From Desulfobulbus sp. (GTDB lineage: Bacteria; Desulfobacterota; Desulfobulbia; Desulfobulbales; Desulfobulbaceae), in contig WRFD01000004.1 in assembly GCA_009778955.1 (NCBI GenBank), positions 1 through 32,952 of the forward strand: DNA of 32,952 nt. The letters run 5' to 3'. Shown piece after piece: positions 19,526 to 27,997 of the stretch. The notes under the pieces were generated by a model. The model saw only the letters and a program-made list of their open reading frames with translations. It was not told the DNA's origin and made no database searches. Both the position numbers and the translations under genes were made by a program. Position 1 is the first letter of the stretch. Each line of letters begins with the position of its first letter.

Positions 19526-20540
19526 GGGCAGTCCCGGCTGCCGCCTGGTAGTGGTGGCGGTGAGCAGGGGCGGCTCTGTTCTGGGCCGCCGCCTGGCCGA
19601 GTCGCTGGATGGTGACTTTGTCGCTGCCAAGGGGCGGCTTGCACGGGTGATGGCCGAGGTCTGGGCCAACTACCGGGAGATTGTCTGCATCATGGCCACC
19701 GGCATCGTGGTGCGCGCCGTGGCCCCGCTGCTCCGCGACAAGGCACTGGATCCGGCCATAGTGGTGTGCGACGAGGCGGGCAATTTCGCCATCTCGCTGC
19801 TGTCCGGCCATCTCGGCGGCGCCAACCATTTGGCCCGGCGGGTGGCGGCCGCGATCGGCGGCCAGGCCGTGCTCACCACCGCCTCTGATGTCCTGGGCCT
19901 CACCCCGCTTGATCTCTGGTGCCGCGACCTGGGGCTGGTCCCCGGCGACAAGGCCGCCTTCACCCGCGCCATGGGCCATTTGGTCGACGAGGGAGCGCTC
20001 AGTGTCTGGAGCCGCTACCCGTTGCCGGAACTGCCGCCGGATCTGCACCCGCACCCCGATCGGGCAACAGCCGACCTGGTCATCGACAGCCGCACCGCCC
20101 CGGCCGAACGGGCCGCCGTTCTCCACCCGAAGGTGCTGGTGGTCGGCATCGGCTGCAACCGGGGGGCAGCCGCCGGGGCCATCGCCGCCGCGGTCGAGTC
20201 CACTTGTGCTGCGCACGGGCTCGCGGCTGCGGCCATCGCCCGCCTGGCCTCAATCGACCTCAAGCAGGACGAGGCGGGTTTGCTGGCCTATGCCAGCACC
20301 CAGGGGCTGACCATTGATTATTACGACAAGGACGCATTGAACCGGATCAAAGAGATCGCCGCCTCGGCAGTCGTTCAGCGCGCCACCGGCGCCAGGGCTG
20401 TGGCTGAACCGGCGGCCTTGCTCAGCGCCGGACTGGGCGCCACTCTGTTGGCTGCCAAAATGAAATGGACCGACGTCACCACCGCGGTGGCCGAGATCGC
20501 CGATCCGTTCGCAACGATAGATAATCCAAGGAACAGGTAA
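19497..20540 (+). CDS. cbiG: Cobalt-precorrin 5A hydrolase
   Basis: IMATGIVVRAVAPLLRDKALDPAIVVCDEAGNFAISLLSGHLGGANHLARRVA; VVGIGCNRGAAAGAI. Confidence 0.93.
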   Translation: MPNLRTNTAEGSPGCRLVVVAVSRGGSVLGRRLAESLDGDFVAAKGRLARVMAEVWANYREIVCIMATGIVVRAVAPLLRDKALDPAIVVCDEAGNFAISLLSGHLGGANHLARRVAAAIGGQAVLTTASDVLGLTPLDLWCRDLGLVPGDKAAFTRAMGHLVDEGALSVWSRYPLPELPPDLHPHPDRATADLVIDSRTAPAERAAVLHPKVLVVGIGCNRGAAAGAIAAAVESTCAAHGLAAAAIARLASIDLKQDEAGLLAYASTQGLTIDYYDKDALNRIKEIAASAVVQRATGARAVAEPAALLSAGLGATLLAAKMKWTDVTTAVAEIADPFATIDNPRNR

Positions 20541-20543
20541 ACA

Positions 20544-21314
20544 ATGACAACGGCACAGGATGGCATCAACGGCTCTCTGGCGGTGGTCGGGCTCGGTCCC
20601 GGCGCCGCTGACCTCATGGCTCCTCGCGCCCGCGCCACCCTGGAAGCGGCGGAGGTGGTCGTTGGTTATCGCACCTATCTCGACCTGGTGCTCGATTGCC
20701 TCAATCCGGCAAGCGAGGTGCTCTCGTCCTCGATGATGCAGGAGATCGACCGCTGCCGGCAGGCTCTTTCGATGGCCGAGCAGGGGAAACGGGTTGCCCT
20801 GGTCTGCGGCGGAGATCCCGGCATCTACGCCATGGCCGGCCTGGTGTTCGAGCTGGCCCGGACAACGGACGCCGCCGTTCCGATCGACGTCATCCCCGGC
20901 ATCGCGGCCCTCAACTCCTGCGCCGCCATCCTAGGTGCGCCTTTGATGCACGATTTCGCCGCCATCAGCCTTTCCGATTTGATGACCCCCTGGGATCTGA
21001 TCGAGCGCCGGCTTGCGGCCGTGGCGCAGGCCGATTTCGTGGTGGTGATATACAATCCCAAATCCAAGAAGCGCACCGACCAGATCGTCAAGGCTCGCGA
21101 GATCATGCTCGCCCACCGCTCCTCCGACACTCCGGTGGGCATCGTCTCCGGCGCCACCCGCGAGCACGAAACCGTACGCCTGACCACGCTCGCGCGGATG
21201 CTCGACGAGAAGATCGGCATGCAGACCACGGTGATCATAGGCAATTCCCAGACCTTTGTTTGGCGCGACAAAATGGTCACCCCTAGGGGGTATGGTCGAA
21301 AATACGGATTGTGA
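20544..21314 (+). CDS. cbiH: Precorrin-3B / cobalt-factor-3 C17-methyltransferase
   Basis: LAVVGLGPGAADLMAPRARATLEAAEVVVGYRTYLDLV, VCGGDPGIYAMAGLV, complete-looking C-terminus KMVTPRGYGRKYGL. Confidence 0.93.
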   Translation: MTTAQDGINGSLAVVGLGPGAADLMAPRARATLEAAEVVVGYRTYLDLVLDCLNPASEVLSSSMMQEIDRCRQALSMAEQGKRVALVCGGDPGIYAMAGLVFELARTTDAAVPIDVIPGIAALNSCAAILGAPLMHDFAAISLSDLMTPWDLIERRLAAVAQADFVVVIYNPKSKKRTDQIVKAREIMLAHRSSDTPVGIVSGATREHETVRLTTLARMLDEKIGMQTTVIIGNSQTFVWRDKMVTPRGYGRKYGL

Positions 21315-21346
21315 AGGGAAGAGGGACAGAAAGATAAGCTATCGCG

Positions 21347-21897
21347 CTATAAACCATCTTTCCGCAAGCACAGCGGAGCGCTCCAGAATCCAGAAACGGG
21401 CTTGGACATATTCGCCGCGCCGTGTGCCGCACCACGCTGGATCGCATGGACGTAGGGATCAAATATCTTTTCCCACGAAACCCGCATGGAATCAGCAAAG
21501 CGTTTCTGAGGCCAGATTTTTTCCAGTTCATCCCATTGATTGCTTTCGGCTTCGTTGTCTGTGCAGTGGCCATATGGCACTCCTCCTCGTCGGAAAGCAG
21601 CACTTTTGAAATGGGAATCCTGAAGGTCAGCATGGCCGTGCGCTTGCCTTTTTGCCCCAGCCCGCAGGAGCGTAAATCCGGCGGCTGCTTGCCTTCGTGC
21701 GTATGCCAGGCCCAGACAGGAAACTTGTCCGCTTTGGTCGGTTTTGACGAAAGTCGCTTTTTCATTTGCTCCGCCATCCAGTGGTACGGACGCCATTTCA
21801 TGTCGCGGATAAACTGGTTCGCCCGTCTGCCGTCGCCGTTCAGGTAGCCTTGCTGTTGCAGCAGGGCATATGCGGCTTCGTTGCAAAAAATGGTTTA
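21347..21897 (-). pseudogene. DUF3841-like protein, split by apparent frameshifts
   Basis: N-part NEAAYALLQQQGYLNGDGRRANQFIRDMKWRPYHWMAEQMKKRL...FPVWAWHTHEGKQPPDLRSCGL...LTFRIPISKVLLSDEEECHMATAQ in one frame; C-part EAESNQWDELEKIWPQKRFADSMRVSWEKIFDPY in another. Confidence 0.6.
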
Positions 21898-22264
21898 GGG
21901 TGACAAGAGCCTGAGAATTGGACTGACGTAGATCGTGCTGCATTGATACACTCAGCTTGGGCGGCAGCTCTCGTCCGGTGATGCCGCGAAGCCAGCGCAG
22001 ACACTCAGCCATATCGCGGCAGCGTACGCTGTGCGAACCTATTTCAAAATCCGCCAGACCATGTTTTTTCATGGCCACCGGGCTTGCAGCATGCTCACTT
22101 AATCGGATGCGCAACGGTTGGGAAAGCACAAGGGCATGCCACAATGTCAGATATACGCGTTCAGAACCACCGCTGACGTGGCGCTCTACTGTAACCCCAA
22201 GCTCTTCGGCGTAGCGGGCAATTTTTTGGGCAATAAGGGCAGGTTCATGCGTTAAAGTCGTCAC
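21890..22264 (-). CDS. Small conserved-looking hypothetical protein upstream of DUF3841 (C-terminal boundary uncertain)
   Basis: MTTLTHEPALIAQKIARYAEELGVTVERHVSGGSERVYLTLWHALVLSQPLRIRLSEHAASPVAMKKHGLADFEIGSH; reads into the DUF3841 region through an apparent shift at a T6 run. Confidence 0.45.
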
Positions 22265-22415
22265 GTTTATGCCGCCTCAGCACGGTCAACATATCCTTTC
22301 AAAGATGGTTCCTTCATCCGGTCCGCTTCCGGGGCACTCTGACTCTGGAATCTGACTGTTGCCCTTCAATTTTCGGTGATTTTTGATGTAACCCACGAAA
22401 AAACATCGAAATTCG

Positions 22416-24284
22416 TTATTGCCACGCCTCTGCCAGCACTGCCATAAACATCGCATCCAGGTTTGCTTGTTGCTGTTCTGCTGGCAATGCCGGCGTTTCC
22501 CTCTCCAGCCGGTCCCGTTCGTTATTGACAAAGGCCGCTGTCAGCGAAGGGGGCGTAAAGCTGTCTTTCTCGCCGCCACTGCGTTTGATTTCCACCAGAC
22601 TATTCAATTCTTTTCGCAGGGCGGCATCGGCAATGACGCCATCCATGAGCAGATCAAAACGCATGGGCGGGACGCCTTTACCCTGTTCAATCCAGCGCAT
22701 GGCGAGCAAAGGCCGTAGCAGATAGAACCACGCTTTGATTGACGGCTCCTTGTCCCAATAGCGTGCCCGACATTTTTTCATCATGCTGCGATGATGATGC
22801 CAAGTACGGGCGGGGGACACACAGGACGAAGCGGTGTTCCGAAGGAGCGAGGCCAGTGGCCCTGCTTCGCGATACACAACGGGCGAACTGAGCCACTCAA
22901 GCAAGGGCGGATTTGACTGACGGAAGAGCTTGAGGGCCTTGCGTAACTCCCAGCCGTTGATGTCCAGCTCGCCCGCAGGCGTCATTTCAATGCCCAGTTC
23001 CAGAACATCCCGCTTCTCTTCCGGAGCGACGCCCAAATACCATTCCGGCTCGTGGACGTAGATGAAGCGCACATCAAAGTCGGAATCTGCGGAGGCAAAA
23101 CCCCAACCCCGGCTGCCCGACTCTACAGCGTATAGAACTTTGACGCCATGTTCCCGCTCGATGTCGTCTAGCTTGGCCTGAACAGTGGTCAAGGTTTCGG
23201 CGGGAATGGAAAAGCCTTCATCAAAGCGCGTGGTGTAGGCTGGCGCAGCGAGTCGTTTTTTGCTCCCATCATAGCAGGCCAGCACGCAGGCTTCAGCAAA
23301 GGCGGCATCGTATGCGCTGGCAAAGGGAGCATGCGCTCGGAGCAGATCCACCACCTCAAGACGCTCAAGAATGCGTGGTTCCACTTCTCGCCAAGGATAT
23401 CTGCCTTCCTTGACGGCAATCAACTCTTCGCGGTTGCGCAGGGGAAAGACGATTTTGCCGGTTTGCAGCAACTCTTCCATCTGGAATAGAGCGCGCAGGG
23501 CGTGAGAGAGAGCTTTGAAGTCCAGACCTTCGTTGCGTTCGGCTTCCTCTGCCCGAGCGCCGTAACGCCTCATGGCGGCCTCTACCCGGCGGGTCAGTTC
23601 TTCTATGCGGATTGCGCTCATATGCAGTTTGCCGCAAAGTTGCAGGGCGCGCTTATTCTGCACGGTCACGATGGAACAAAAGCGGTCATCCGCGCAGGAG
23701 GCAGCCAAGGCGTCCAGGGAATCGCTCAGGCGGTCATTGGGTTGCGGTTCTGGACAATGCGTTTGCAACCAGGCGCGCACCATCTTGAGTGCGCCCACTC
23801 GGGAACCTTTGATGCCGTATTTTTTTGCTTGCCCAAGGCTGTATTCGGCGTAAGCCCGGCCTTTGACCGTATCCATGAGGCGCTGAGGGTTCGCGAAAGC
23901 CGCGTCCAAAGCCGGATGCCGATACAACGTGCAAGCCGCATGCGACGGCGAAAACAATACGTCCATGGCGCCGGTATCGCCTGAGGGCAGGAGCTTCAGC
24001 AACCAGCGCTGTACGGACCACAGGTCGATATCCGCATCCCCGGCCAGATTCCGACGTTCACTGTTGCCGGTGGAAAAATGCAGACTTTTTGGGGCCTTAT
24101 TGAGAGCCAATGATTCTCGGGACGGCAGAAAAATTCCCCGCACGTCCACATCGGATTTACCCGGCGTTACCGTGCCGTATAGGGTAGCGCCGAAGAGCGT
24201 CAAGAAAAGCAGCGTAGCATCGTGTTCGCGGCACAGGGCTTGGGCTTGTTCGAGGAGCAAGAAATGTTCAGGGTACTGTGTCAT
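22416..24284 (-). CDS. Tandem (two-domain) predicted nucleotidyltransferase, second half YcgL/COG3541-like
   Basis: Two NTase signatures: FGATLYGTVTPGKSDVDVRGIF near the N terminus and ESGSRGWGFASADSDFDVRFIYV in the second half; ELDINGWELRKALKLFRQSNPPLLEWLSSPVVY is typical of YcgL-type proteins. Start MTQYPEHF at 24284; ORF open to 24350. Confidence 0.82.
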   Translation of the reverse strand: MTQYPEHFLLLEQAQALCREHDATLLFLTLFGATLYGTVTPGKSDVDVRGIFLPSRESLALNKAPKSLHFSTGNSERRNLAGDADIDLWSVQRWLLKLLPSGDTGAMDVLFSPSHAACTLYRHPALDAAFANPQRLMDTVKGRAYAEYSLGQAKKYGIKGSRVGALKMVRAWLQTHCPEPQPNDRLSDSLDALAASCADDRFCSIVTVQNKRALQLCGKLHMSAIRIEELTRRVEAAMRRYGARAEEAERNEGLDFKALSHALRALFQMEELLQTGKIVFPLRNREELIAVKEGRYPWREVEPRILERLEVVDLLRAHAPFASAYDAAFAEACVLACYDGSKKRLAAPAYTTRFDEGFSIPAETLTTVQAKLDDIEREHGVKVLYAVESGSRGWGFASADSDFDVRFIYVHEPEWYLGVAPEEKRDVLELGIEMTPAGELDINGWELRKALKLFRQSNPPLLEWLSSPVVYREAGPLASLLRNTASSCVSPARTWHHHRSMMKKCRARYWDKEPSIKAWFYLLRPLLAMRWIEQGKGVPPMRFDLLMDGVIADAALRKELNSLVEIKRSGGEKDSFTPPSLTAAFVNNERDRLERETPALPAEQQQANLDAMFMAVLAEAWQ

Positions 24285-24397
24285 ATCAGATGGTGCGGTC
24301 TTCAAAGGAGGCCAAATTGACGGAGCGGGCGCCCGGCTTGACGGCGCCATCTGGGCGTCGTCATGTTATCAAGAGGAAAACTATTTTTTGGATGAAC

Positions 24398-25327
24398 TCA
24401 GATAGTTATCAAGAGCGAGGGGTCGGTTTCCACAGACTCCTCGATTTCGTTATATTTTGAAAGAAGCCGCATGATTTCTTCACGTTGGGAATTTTCGACA
24501 AACTGACTCCACTCCAAAATATTCGTCGCGATAAACTGCTCTGCCTCAATGACATCAATACGGCTTTCTATTTCAAAACCATTGGCGATAGATTCAATAC
24601 CAGCGCGGCTTTCTGCGATAGTGACAATAATAGGGCGAAGACCCGCCTCAATGTTGGCTTTGCATTTGCGGACAAGCGCCTCTGACGGCGCTGTTGAGAC
24701 GTGAATCGCCACATCACCAAGCACAAAGTCGCCAGCGCGTGAGGTAGGGCTATCTGCCACGTTGGCCCCGTAGTGGCGCACTCTTTTTTCTTCCGGCAAA
24801 ATCAGATCGAGCTTGGCGCCGACAAGATGCTGCAACAGCGTTCCGGCATAAGTCGTGCCGGGATTATCCCTTTGGCGTTTTATGGCTTGGGCGAGAAGGT
24901 CGCTCACGGTGGAGCGCAAAGACTTGCTCGGGTCAAATCTTAATGTGAAAGGTTTGCTGCTGAAATAATCCTGAACGCGGGCAATCCACCATTTTTCTAT
25001 GGCAGGCAAGTCCGCGTCGCCCTTTTTGTGCAGCGTGTTCAAAAATGCCGCATAGCCAGAAGCATTCCCCAGGCTGCCCCTGCTGGTGCGGCCGCCTTCT
25101 TCGGCCAGAACGCGGGTTATGCCGTAATCATTGAGTATATTCTGTATGCGCCTCTTGCCTAACCCTTTGACTTGTCCTTCTTTGCCTGTTCGCAAGGTCT
25201 CTGGGTCAATGGGCAGGCCGCTATCAATGGCAAGGCGAGTAATGTGCAGAACGACGGCCAGTTGGCCTTTGCCCTTCACGCTGTTTGCGTCACGAAAATC
25301 AGTCAGGTGTTTTTCAAGAGGGGTCAT
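24398..25327 (-). CDS. Putative type II restriction endonuclease (DUF4928-like)
   Basis: MTPLEKHLTDFRDANSVKGKGQLAVVLHITRLA...LGKRRIQNILNDYGITRVLAEEGGRTSRGSLGNASGYAAFLN; start overlaps the 3' end of the cytosine methyltransferase. Confidence 0.7.
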   Translation of the reverse strand: MTPLEKHLTDFRDANSVKGKGQLAVVLHITRLAIDSGLPIDPETLRTGKEGQVKGLGKRRIQNILNDYGITRVLAEEGGRTSRGSLGNASGYAAFLNTLHKKGDADLPAIEKWWIARVQDYFSSKPFTLRFDPSKSLRSTVSDLLAQAIKRQRDNPGTTYAGTLLQHLVGAKLDLILPEEKRVRHYGANVADSPTSRAGDFVLGDVAIHVSTAPSEALVRKCKANIEAGLRPIIVTIAESRAGIESIANGFEIESRIDVIEAEQFIATNILEWSQFVENSQREEIMRLLSKYNEIEESVETDPSLLITI

Positions 25328-26447
25328 TGCAAGCCGCGGCAAGAGGAGAAAGAAGGTGTTGCGCCAAGAACGCGGCGACAGGCGCGGCAACCGCATCTCC
25401 CATGGCCTTGTATCCATCGTTGAATGTGCCGGGAAGCTTGAAGGTTTCCGGCGCTCCCATGAGCCTAGCCGCTTCGCGGGGGCTGAGAATGCGCGTCCTC
25501 CATTCTTTCCCTTGCCTTATCACTAAATATTGCCTGCTGCTGCCGCCCGTAGGAGTACGTAAGCACCCGGCGATGTCGTCAAAGCGCAGTTCCAGCACCT
25601 GTTTGCCTTTGCGGATTCTCTTGTAGCCGGGGACAACGCGCAGTTCGCTTGTCTCCAAGCGGCGCATGTGCCCAGGCGGGATCAGAGCGAGGTTTTTCCG
25701 GCTTACGGCCTCGTCGTGGCATGGCAGGGAGAAATCCACCACATCGGAAAGCGTGATAGTATGCTTTTCCGGCATCGGCATGCGCCACCATACCCACCCG
25801 TCCAGATTTTTTGCGGCTTCTTGAATAGCTGAGGAGTGCGCCCAAGTCGGCCCGGAGGCCACAAGCTTTTGGGGAATCACCGTGTTGGCGTTCACAGCGA
25901 CAACAAATACACGCGGGCGGGACTGGGGCAGCCAAAAAACGGCATCAAGCAACAGAGCGCCAACCCTATAACCGCGCGCTGTCAGGGCGTTGTGCAACTT
26001 TCGATAATGGGCGCCATTATTTGTAGAAACAAGTCCGACCACATTTTCCGCAACGAGAATGGGCGGACGTGTCGGCATCTCGTCCATAACGCGCAGCCAT
26101 TCCCACACAAGGCCGCTACGCTTCGCCCGGATGCCTTCGCCGTTTCCAGCTAAGGATAAATCCTGACAAGGGAAGCTGCCCCAAGAAAGTAATGCGGGGG
26201 GAAGCTGTTTGCCGCTTACTTCCGTCACGGAACCGAGGTCAAAGGACGTGGCTTCATGGTTGGCCCAAAACACGGCGGCCTTTTTGGGGCAGATGTCGTT
26301 GGCCCATACCGTTTTGAAATAAGACGACAAGGCATGGCTCACTAAACCGCTGCCCGCAAAAAATTCAAGCAAAGGCGGGCGGGCGCCTGGCGTCGGAAGC
26401 TGTGGCGGCAAAGAGGAAGGAGGCAGGGCTTGACGAGCTACATTCAT
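25314..26447 (-). CDS. DNA (cytosine-5-)-methyltransferase
   Basis: Motif I LLEFFAGSGLVSHAL, motif IV GSFPCQDLSLAG, motif VI VAENVVGL, motif VIII QSRPRVFV, motif IX LSPREAARLMGAPETF, motif X GDAVAAPVA. Confidence 0.95.
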   Translation of the reverse strand: MNVARQALPPSSLPPQLPTPGARPPLLEFFAGSGLVSHALSSYFKTVWANDICPKKAAVFWANHEATSFDLGSVTEVSGKQLPPALLSWGSFPCQDLSLAGNGEGIRAKRSGLVWEWLRVMDEMPTRPPILVAENVVGLVSTNNGAHYRKLHNALTARGYRVGALLLDAVFWLPQSRPRVFVVAVNANTVIPQKLVASGPTWAHSSAIQEAAKNLDGWVWWRMPMPEKHTITLSDVVDFSLPCHDEAVSRKNLALIPPGHMRRLETSELRVVPGYKRIRKGKQVLELRFDDIAGCLRTPTGGSSRQYLVIRQGKEWRTRILSPREAARLMGAPETFKLPGTFNDGYKAMGDAVAAPVAAFLAQHLLSPLAAACNDPS

Positions 26448-26938
26448 GGCGTTTGTGCGCCGTTGAGCGCGGTAAAATATTCATGGAACCGGGCGGTAAG
26501 AGCTTCCATGTTTTTTAACTCGCACTCCCACACAACTAGAATGCGCCAGCCAAGATGTTCAAGAGTTGTTTTGTTTTGCGCGTCTCGTGTCACATTGCGC
26601 TCAAATTTTCGGTTCCAGTAAGTGACATTAGTGACAGGCGTGCTCGCTCGTTTACAGCCGGGATGCCGGTGCCAAAAACAGCCATGCACAAAAACGGCGG
26701 TATGATATTTGGGCAAAACTATGTCCGGCTTACCGGGAAGGTCTTGTCGTTGAAGCCGGAACCGGTAACCCATGAGATGCAAGAGGGAGCGCACGGCCCT
26801 CTCTGGCCTTGTGTTGCGTCCCTTCACTTGGGCCATTATCCAGCTTCGTTTTTCAGGGTCTACCTTGTCCATATCTCCCGACTTCAATTGAACCGAGTCT
26901 ACTTTCGGCAATATATCCTCTGGGCGAATGCCTATCAA
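26444..26938 (-). CDS. vsr: Very short patch repair endonuclease (Vsr)
   Basis: DPEKRSWIMAQVKGRNTRPERAVRSLLHLMGYRFRLQRQDLPGKPDIVLPKYHTAVFVHGCFWHRHPGCKRA...WECELKN. Internal start MDKVDPEK at 26872 is likely. Confidence 0.93.
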   Translation of the reverse strand: MIGIRPEDILPKVDSVQLKSGDMDKVDPEKRSWIMAQVKGRNTRPERAVRSLLHLMGYRFRLQRQDLPGKPDIVLPKYHTAVFVHGCFWHRHPGCKRASTPVTNVTYWNRKFERNVTRDAQNKTTLEHLGWRILVVWECELKNMEALTARFHEYFTALNGAQTP

Positions 26939-26966
26939 GAGCGTCTGACCTCCTTCCGAAAACGGA

Positions 26967-27008
26967 CATTGTCATTCTTCACGCTTTTTTGCGGGGAGAA
27001 TGACAATG
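26967..27008. repeat. 12-bp perfect inverted repeat CATTGTCATTCT...AGAATGACAATG
   Basis: Left arm 26967-26978, right arm 26997-27008, intervening loop contains cgc-tttttt-gcg. Confidence 0.75.
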
Positions 27009-27064
27009 CCTTTTATCGATGCTGTAATTATTTTGAATAATTCAAATTCCAGATCAGGTATGAT

Positions 27065-27099
27065 GCCATATGTTCACCTTAAGGAGGTGGGCATATGGC
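27065..27099 (+). promoter_or_regulatory. Hairpin covering SD and start codon of the transposase remnant
   Basis: gccatatgttcacctt / gaggtgggcatatggc, 16 consecutive pairs (3 G-U) with 3-nt loop; contains most of the SD aaggagg (27081-27087) and ATG (27095-27097). Confidence 0.65.
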
Positions 27100-27454
27100 A
27101 CGACCAGCACGAGGAAAAGAAGTATTGTCCAATGCTCGGGAGGCGGTGGCCTTCCTTGCCCCTTTCCTCGATAAAGCTGCCCAGGGCGGCTGCTGGTTGC
27201 TGGAGAAATCAAGCGGGCGTTTGATGCCTACTTGGGTCGAGAAGTTCCGTTATCCTCTGTCTATAATCTGCTGCATCGCCACAACTGGCGGAAGCTTGCG
27301 CCTGACAAGAGGCGCCGGAAGGCTGATGTCGGGGCGCAGGCGGAATGGAAAAAAAATCCCGGAACTCCTCTGTCTGATTGACAACCAGTGGACCGGGAAA
27401 GGTCGACTCCGGGTGATGTTTCAAGAGGAAGCGCGTTTTGGCCGGATTTCTTAA
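27095..27454 (+). pseudogene. IS630-family transposase remnant (truncated, frameshifted)
   Basis: MARPARGKEVLSNAREAVAFLAPF in frame 1; EIKRAFDAYLGREVPLSSVYNLLHRHNWRKLAPDKRRRKADVGAQAEWKK in another frame; IPELLCLIDNQWTGKGRLRVMFQEEARFGRIS back in frame 1, then stop. Confidence 0.8.
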
Positions 27455-27487
27455 ACGCGACGATGCTGGCGTCCTCGCCCGATGTTT

Positions 27488-27523
27488 GCTGATTCAGACC
27501 GTCCGGGCGTCGTCTGAATCAGC
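27488..27523. repeat. 12-bp perfect inverted repeat GCTGATTCAGAC...GTCTGAATCAGC
   Basis: Left arm 27488-27499, right arm 27512-27523; overlaps the stop of the minus-strand DUF5329-like gene. Confidence 0.7.
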
Positions 27524-27902
27524 GTTTTCCTGAGCGATAGCGTACAAGTTCCGTCCTGAACCACTCACCGCTTGGCGTAGGCTCTTCATTGCCGCATTGA
27601 ACCAAATACGATTTACCGCTCATGCTGCTCTTGGTCGCGGCTTTATCGATGAAATCATCCGCCGAAGAAAGCATTTCTTTTCTGATCAAATAGTTATACT
27701 TGGCTTCAATATGGGAAACTGCGTCGTCCGCATTGTACCATTTCCCGTTCCTGTTGAATTGACATCCTGAATTCTTCAGATATGCAAGCAGATAATCGAT
27801 TTCCGCTTTGCTTGTCGAGGGCAGGTCAACAGCCAAAGCGCTGCCGCAACATGAAACGATAAGGGTCAAGACCGCCACCATAAAAAAATTTGGCATGAAC
27901 AT
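27519..27902 (-). CDS. Small secreted protein, DUF5329-like
   Basis: Signal peptide MFMPNFFMVAVLTLIVSCCGSALA; AEIDYLLAYLKNSGCQFNRNGKWYNADDAVSHIEAKYNYLI. Confidence 0.7.
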   Translation of the reverse strand: MFMPNFFMVAVLTLIVSCCGSALAVDLPSTSKAEIDYLLAYLKNSGCQFNRNGKWYNADDAVSHIEAKYNYLIRKEMLSSADDFIDKAATKSSMSGKSYLVQCGNEEPTPSGEWFRTELVRYRSGKR

Positions 27903-27997
27903 TCACCTGATGAACGACAACAAACGCACCTGCTGCGCGTCAGCGCTGGTCAATTAAGCAGGGAACATAAAATAGTCGTCCCTGAAGAAGCCCTATT

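Noticed and set aside
21278-21292. Palindrome acccctagggggt
   Set aside because: Very short and inside the conserved C-terminal codons of cbiH.
21283-21801. 172 aa minus ORF taken as an independent gene
   Set aside because: Its N-terminal part is DUF3841-like but its C-terminal part is out of frame and overlaps cbiH; better explained as part of the frameshifted DUF3841 gene.
22286-22531. 81 aa minus ORF overlapping the end of the tandem NTase
   Set aside because: Overlaps the C-terminal end of the NTase in another frame with no domain support.
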